Shown: positions 13,538 to 14,129 of the stretch, in pieces
Layout of the letters: each line of letters opens with the position of its first letter
How positions within the stretch are numbered: position 1 is the stretch's first letter
NCBI GenBank assembly: GCA_046331705.1
Contig: JAXLQJ010000101.1
Coordinates: forward strand, 1-14,129
Reading direction: 5' to 3'
Origin: JADJOY01 sp046331705 [NCBI: bacterium]
GTDB taxonomy: Bacteria; JADJOY01
Length of the DNA: 14,129 bases
Notes under the pieces: generated by a model
Seen by the model: the letters and a program-made list of their open reading frames with translations, nothing else
Databases searched by the model: none
What the model was told of the DNA's origin: nothing
Translations under genes and position numbers: made by a program

Positions 13538-14129
13538 ATGAAGCTGGAAACTCGATGTTGCGATCTTTTCGCCGTTTCTGCGCTTCTACTCGCTGGCTGC
13601 GGCCTGTCCGTCAGCTCAATCAGCCCGGGGTCCGCACCGGTGGGGATGACGGTGACAATCGCTGGCTTAGGATTTGGCAGCGCTCAGGGATCGAGCAGGG
13701 TTCTCTTTGACGGTATCGATGCCGGATCCGCTCTCGCGTGGTCGGGCGCGTCCATCCAGATCGCCGTGCCGCCCGGTGCGAAGACCGGACCCGTGACCGT
13801 AAAGGTTGGGTCCGCGACGAGCTCTGCCTATCCATTCGTCGTGTCAGATCCGCGCCTCGCGCAGGTTCGCGTGGCAACGGAGATTCAGTGCTCACAGTCG
13901 CTTTCGAGCGTGGGAGCGAGTGTCGCCAGCCAGCGATCGCTCGCCCTCGGCGATCTCAATCGCGACGGCTATCCGGACATCGTCTACAACGGTGGGGGCA
14001 CCGGGGAGTCGGTCTGCCGGTATCTGGGTGATGCAAGTGCCTTGTTTCTGGACTTCGCCTGTTTTCCCAGTGGATCCGACGCTCAGGCGGGCATGGCGGT
14101 TGGGCAGTTCAATGGAGATCCCTTTCCGG
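13538..14129 (+). CDS. Lipoprotein with IPT/TIG domain and FG-GAP/VCBS repeats, N-terminal part
   Basis: The frame opens at ATG 13538 and stays open to the window edge (197 codons), so the C-terminus is missing. The start has AAGGAA (13527-13532) 5 nt upstream. Residues 1-21 form a lipoprotein signal ending in the lipobox LLLAG-C. Residues ~26-101 are an IPT/TIG Ig-like domain: ISPGSAPVGMTVTIAGLGFG, VLFDGIDAGS, IQIAVPPGAKTGPVTVKVG. After a cysteine-containing linker comes LALGDLNRDGYPDIVYNGG (~137-155), a canonical FG-GAP/VCBS calcium-binding repeat, and a second begins at VGQFNGD. Such proteins are surface-exposed, repeat-bearing lipoproteins with a beta-propeller. Codon use is less G/C-biased than in the neighbouring genes (for example ACT, TGT, TTA), which may hint at transfer or low expression. 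Confidence 0.8.
   Translation, partial: MKLETRCCDLFAVSALLLAGCGLSVSSISPGSAPVGMTVTIAGLGFGSAQGSSRVLFDGIDAGSALAWSGASIQIAVPPGAKTGPVTVKVGSATSSAYPFVVSDPRLAQVRVATEIQCSQSLSSVGASVASQRSLALGDLNRDGYPDIVYNGGGTGESVCRYLGDASALFLDFACFPSGSDAQAGMAVGQFNGDPFP

Noticed and set aside
13534-13549. Inverted repeat TTCCA/TGGAA around the start codon of the last lipoprotein gene
   Set aside because: Only a 5-bp stem with a 6-nt loop; too weak to argue for translational control without conservation.
1-14129. Searched by eye for CRISPR arrays, tRNA or rRNA genes, insertion sequences and phage or defence genes
   Set aside because: No regularly spaced repeats, no RNA-gene signatures, no transposase or integrase motifs, and no recognisable defence domains were seen.

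Overview
This window is GC-rich DNA with strong G/C bias at third codon positions, several GTG starts, lipoproteins with low-complexity linkers, and a eukaryote-like EF-hand/P450 fusion. That combination points to a large-genome deltaproteobacterial lineage such as Myxococcota. This is inference from style; no ribosomal RNA or marker gene is present.

Layout. (1) At 1-74 (minus) is the first 24 codons of a gene whose N-terminus resembles DUF4336 proteins. (2) Diverging from it, 323-5313 (plus) looks like a four-gene operon. It encodes an EF-hand/transmembrane/cytochrome P450 fusion, a membrane-anchored methyltransferase of the cyclopropane-fatty-acid-synthase type that overlaps the P450 gene by ATGA, and two tandem DUF4436 membrane proteins about 67% identical to each other. 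(3) 5375-6728 (minus) holds an unrecognised 254-aa protein and a small secreted protein. (4) 7170-8183 (plus) is a COG0523/CobW metallochaperone-type GTPase with a His/Cys-rich metal-binding stretch. (5) 8590-11933 (minus) carries a cupin, an unannotated 50-aa membrane protein, a one-repeat Sel1-like membrane protein, a lipoprotein with two six-cysteine domains, and a complete DUF4336 protein. (6) 12395-13438 (plus) is a five-helix membrane protein with a DUF6843-like C-terminus. (7) The window ends inside a lipoprotein with an IPT/TIG domain followed by FG-GAP/VCBS-type repeats (13538 to the edge).

The most unusual part is the 323-5313 operon. All four products are predicted to sit in membranes. 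Two are enzyme types that act on lipid-like substrates (P450 oxygenation; SAM-dependent modification of unsaturated acyl chains), and the P450 carries two intact calcium-binding loops. A calcium-responsive membrane-lipid or sterol/fatty-acid modification locus is a reasonable hypothesis, but the substrate cannot be read from sequence.

No tRNA, rRNA, CRISPR array, insertion sequence or phage gene was seen. Gaps of 400-460 bp at 6729-7169, 8184-8589, 10835-11246 and 11934-12394 hold small hairpins or weak ORFs but no convincing gene.
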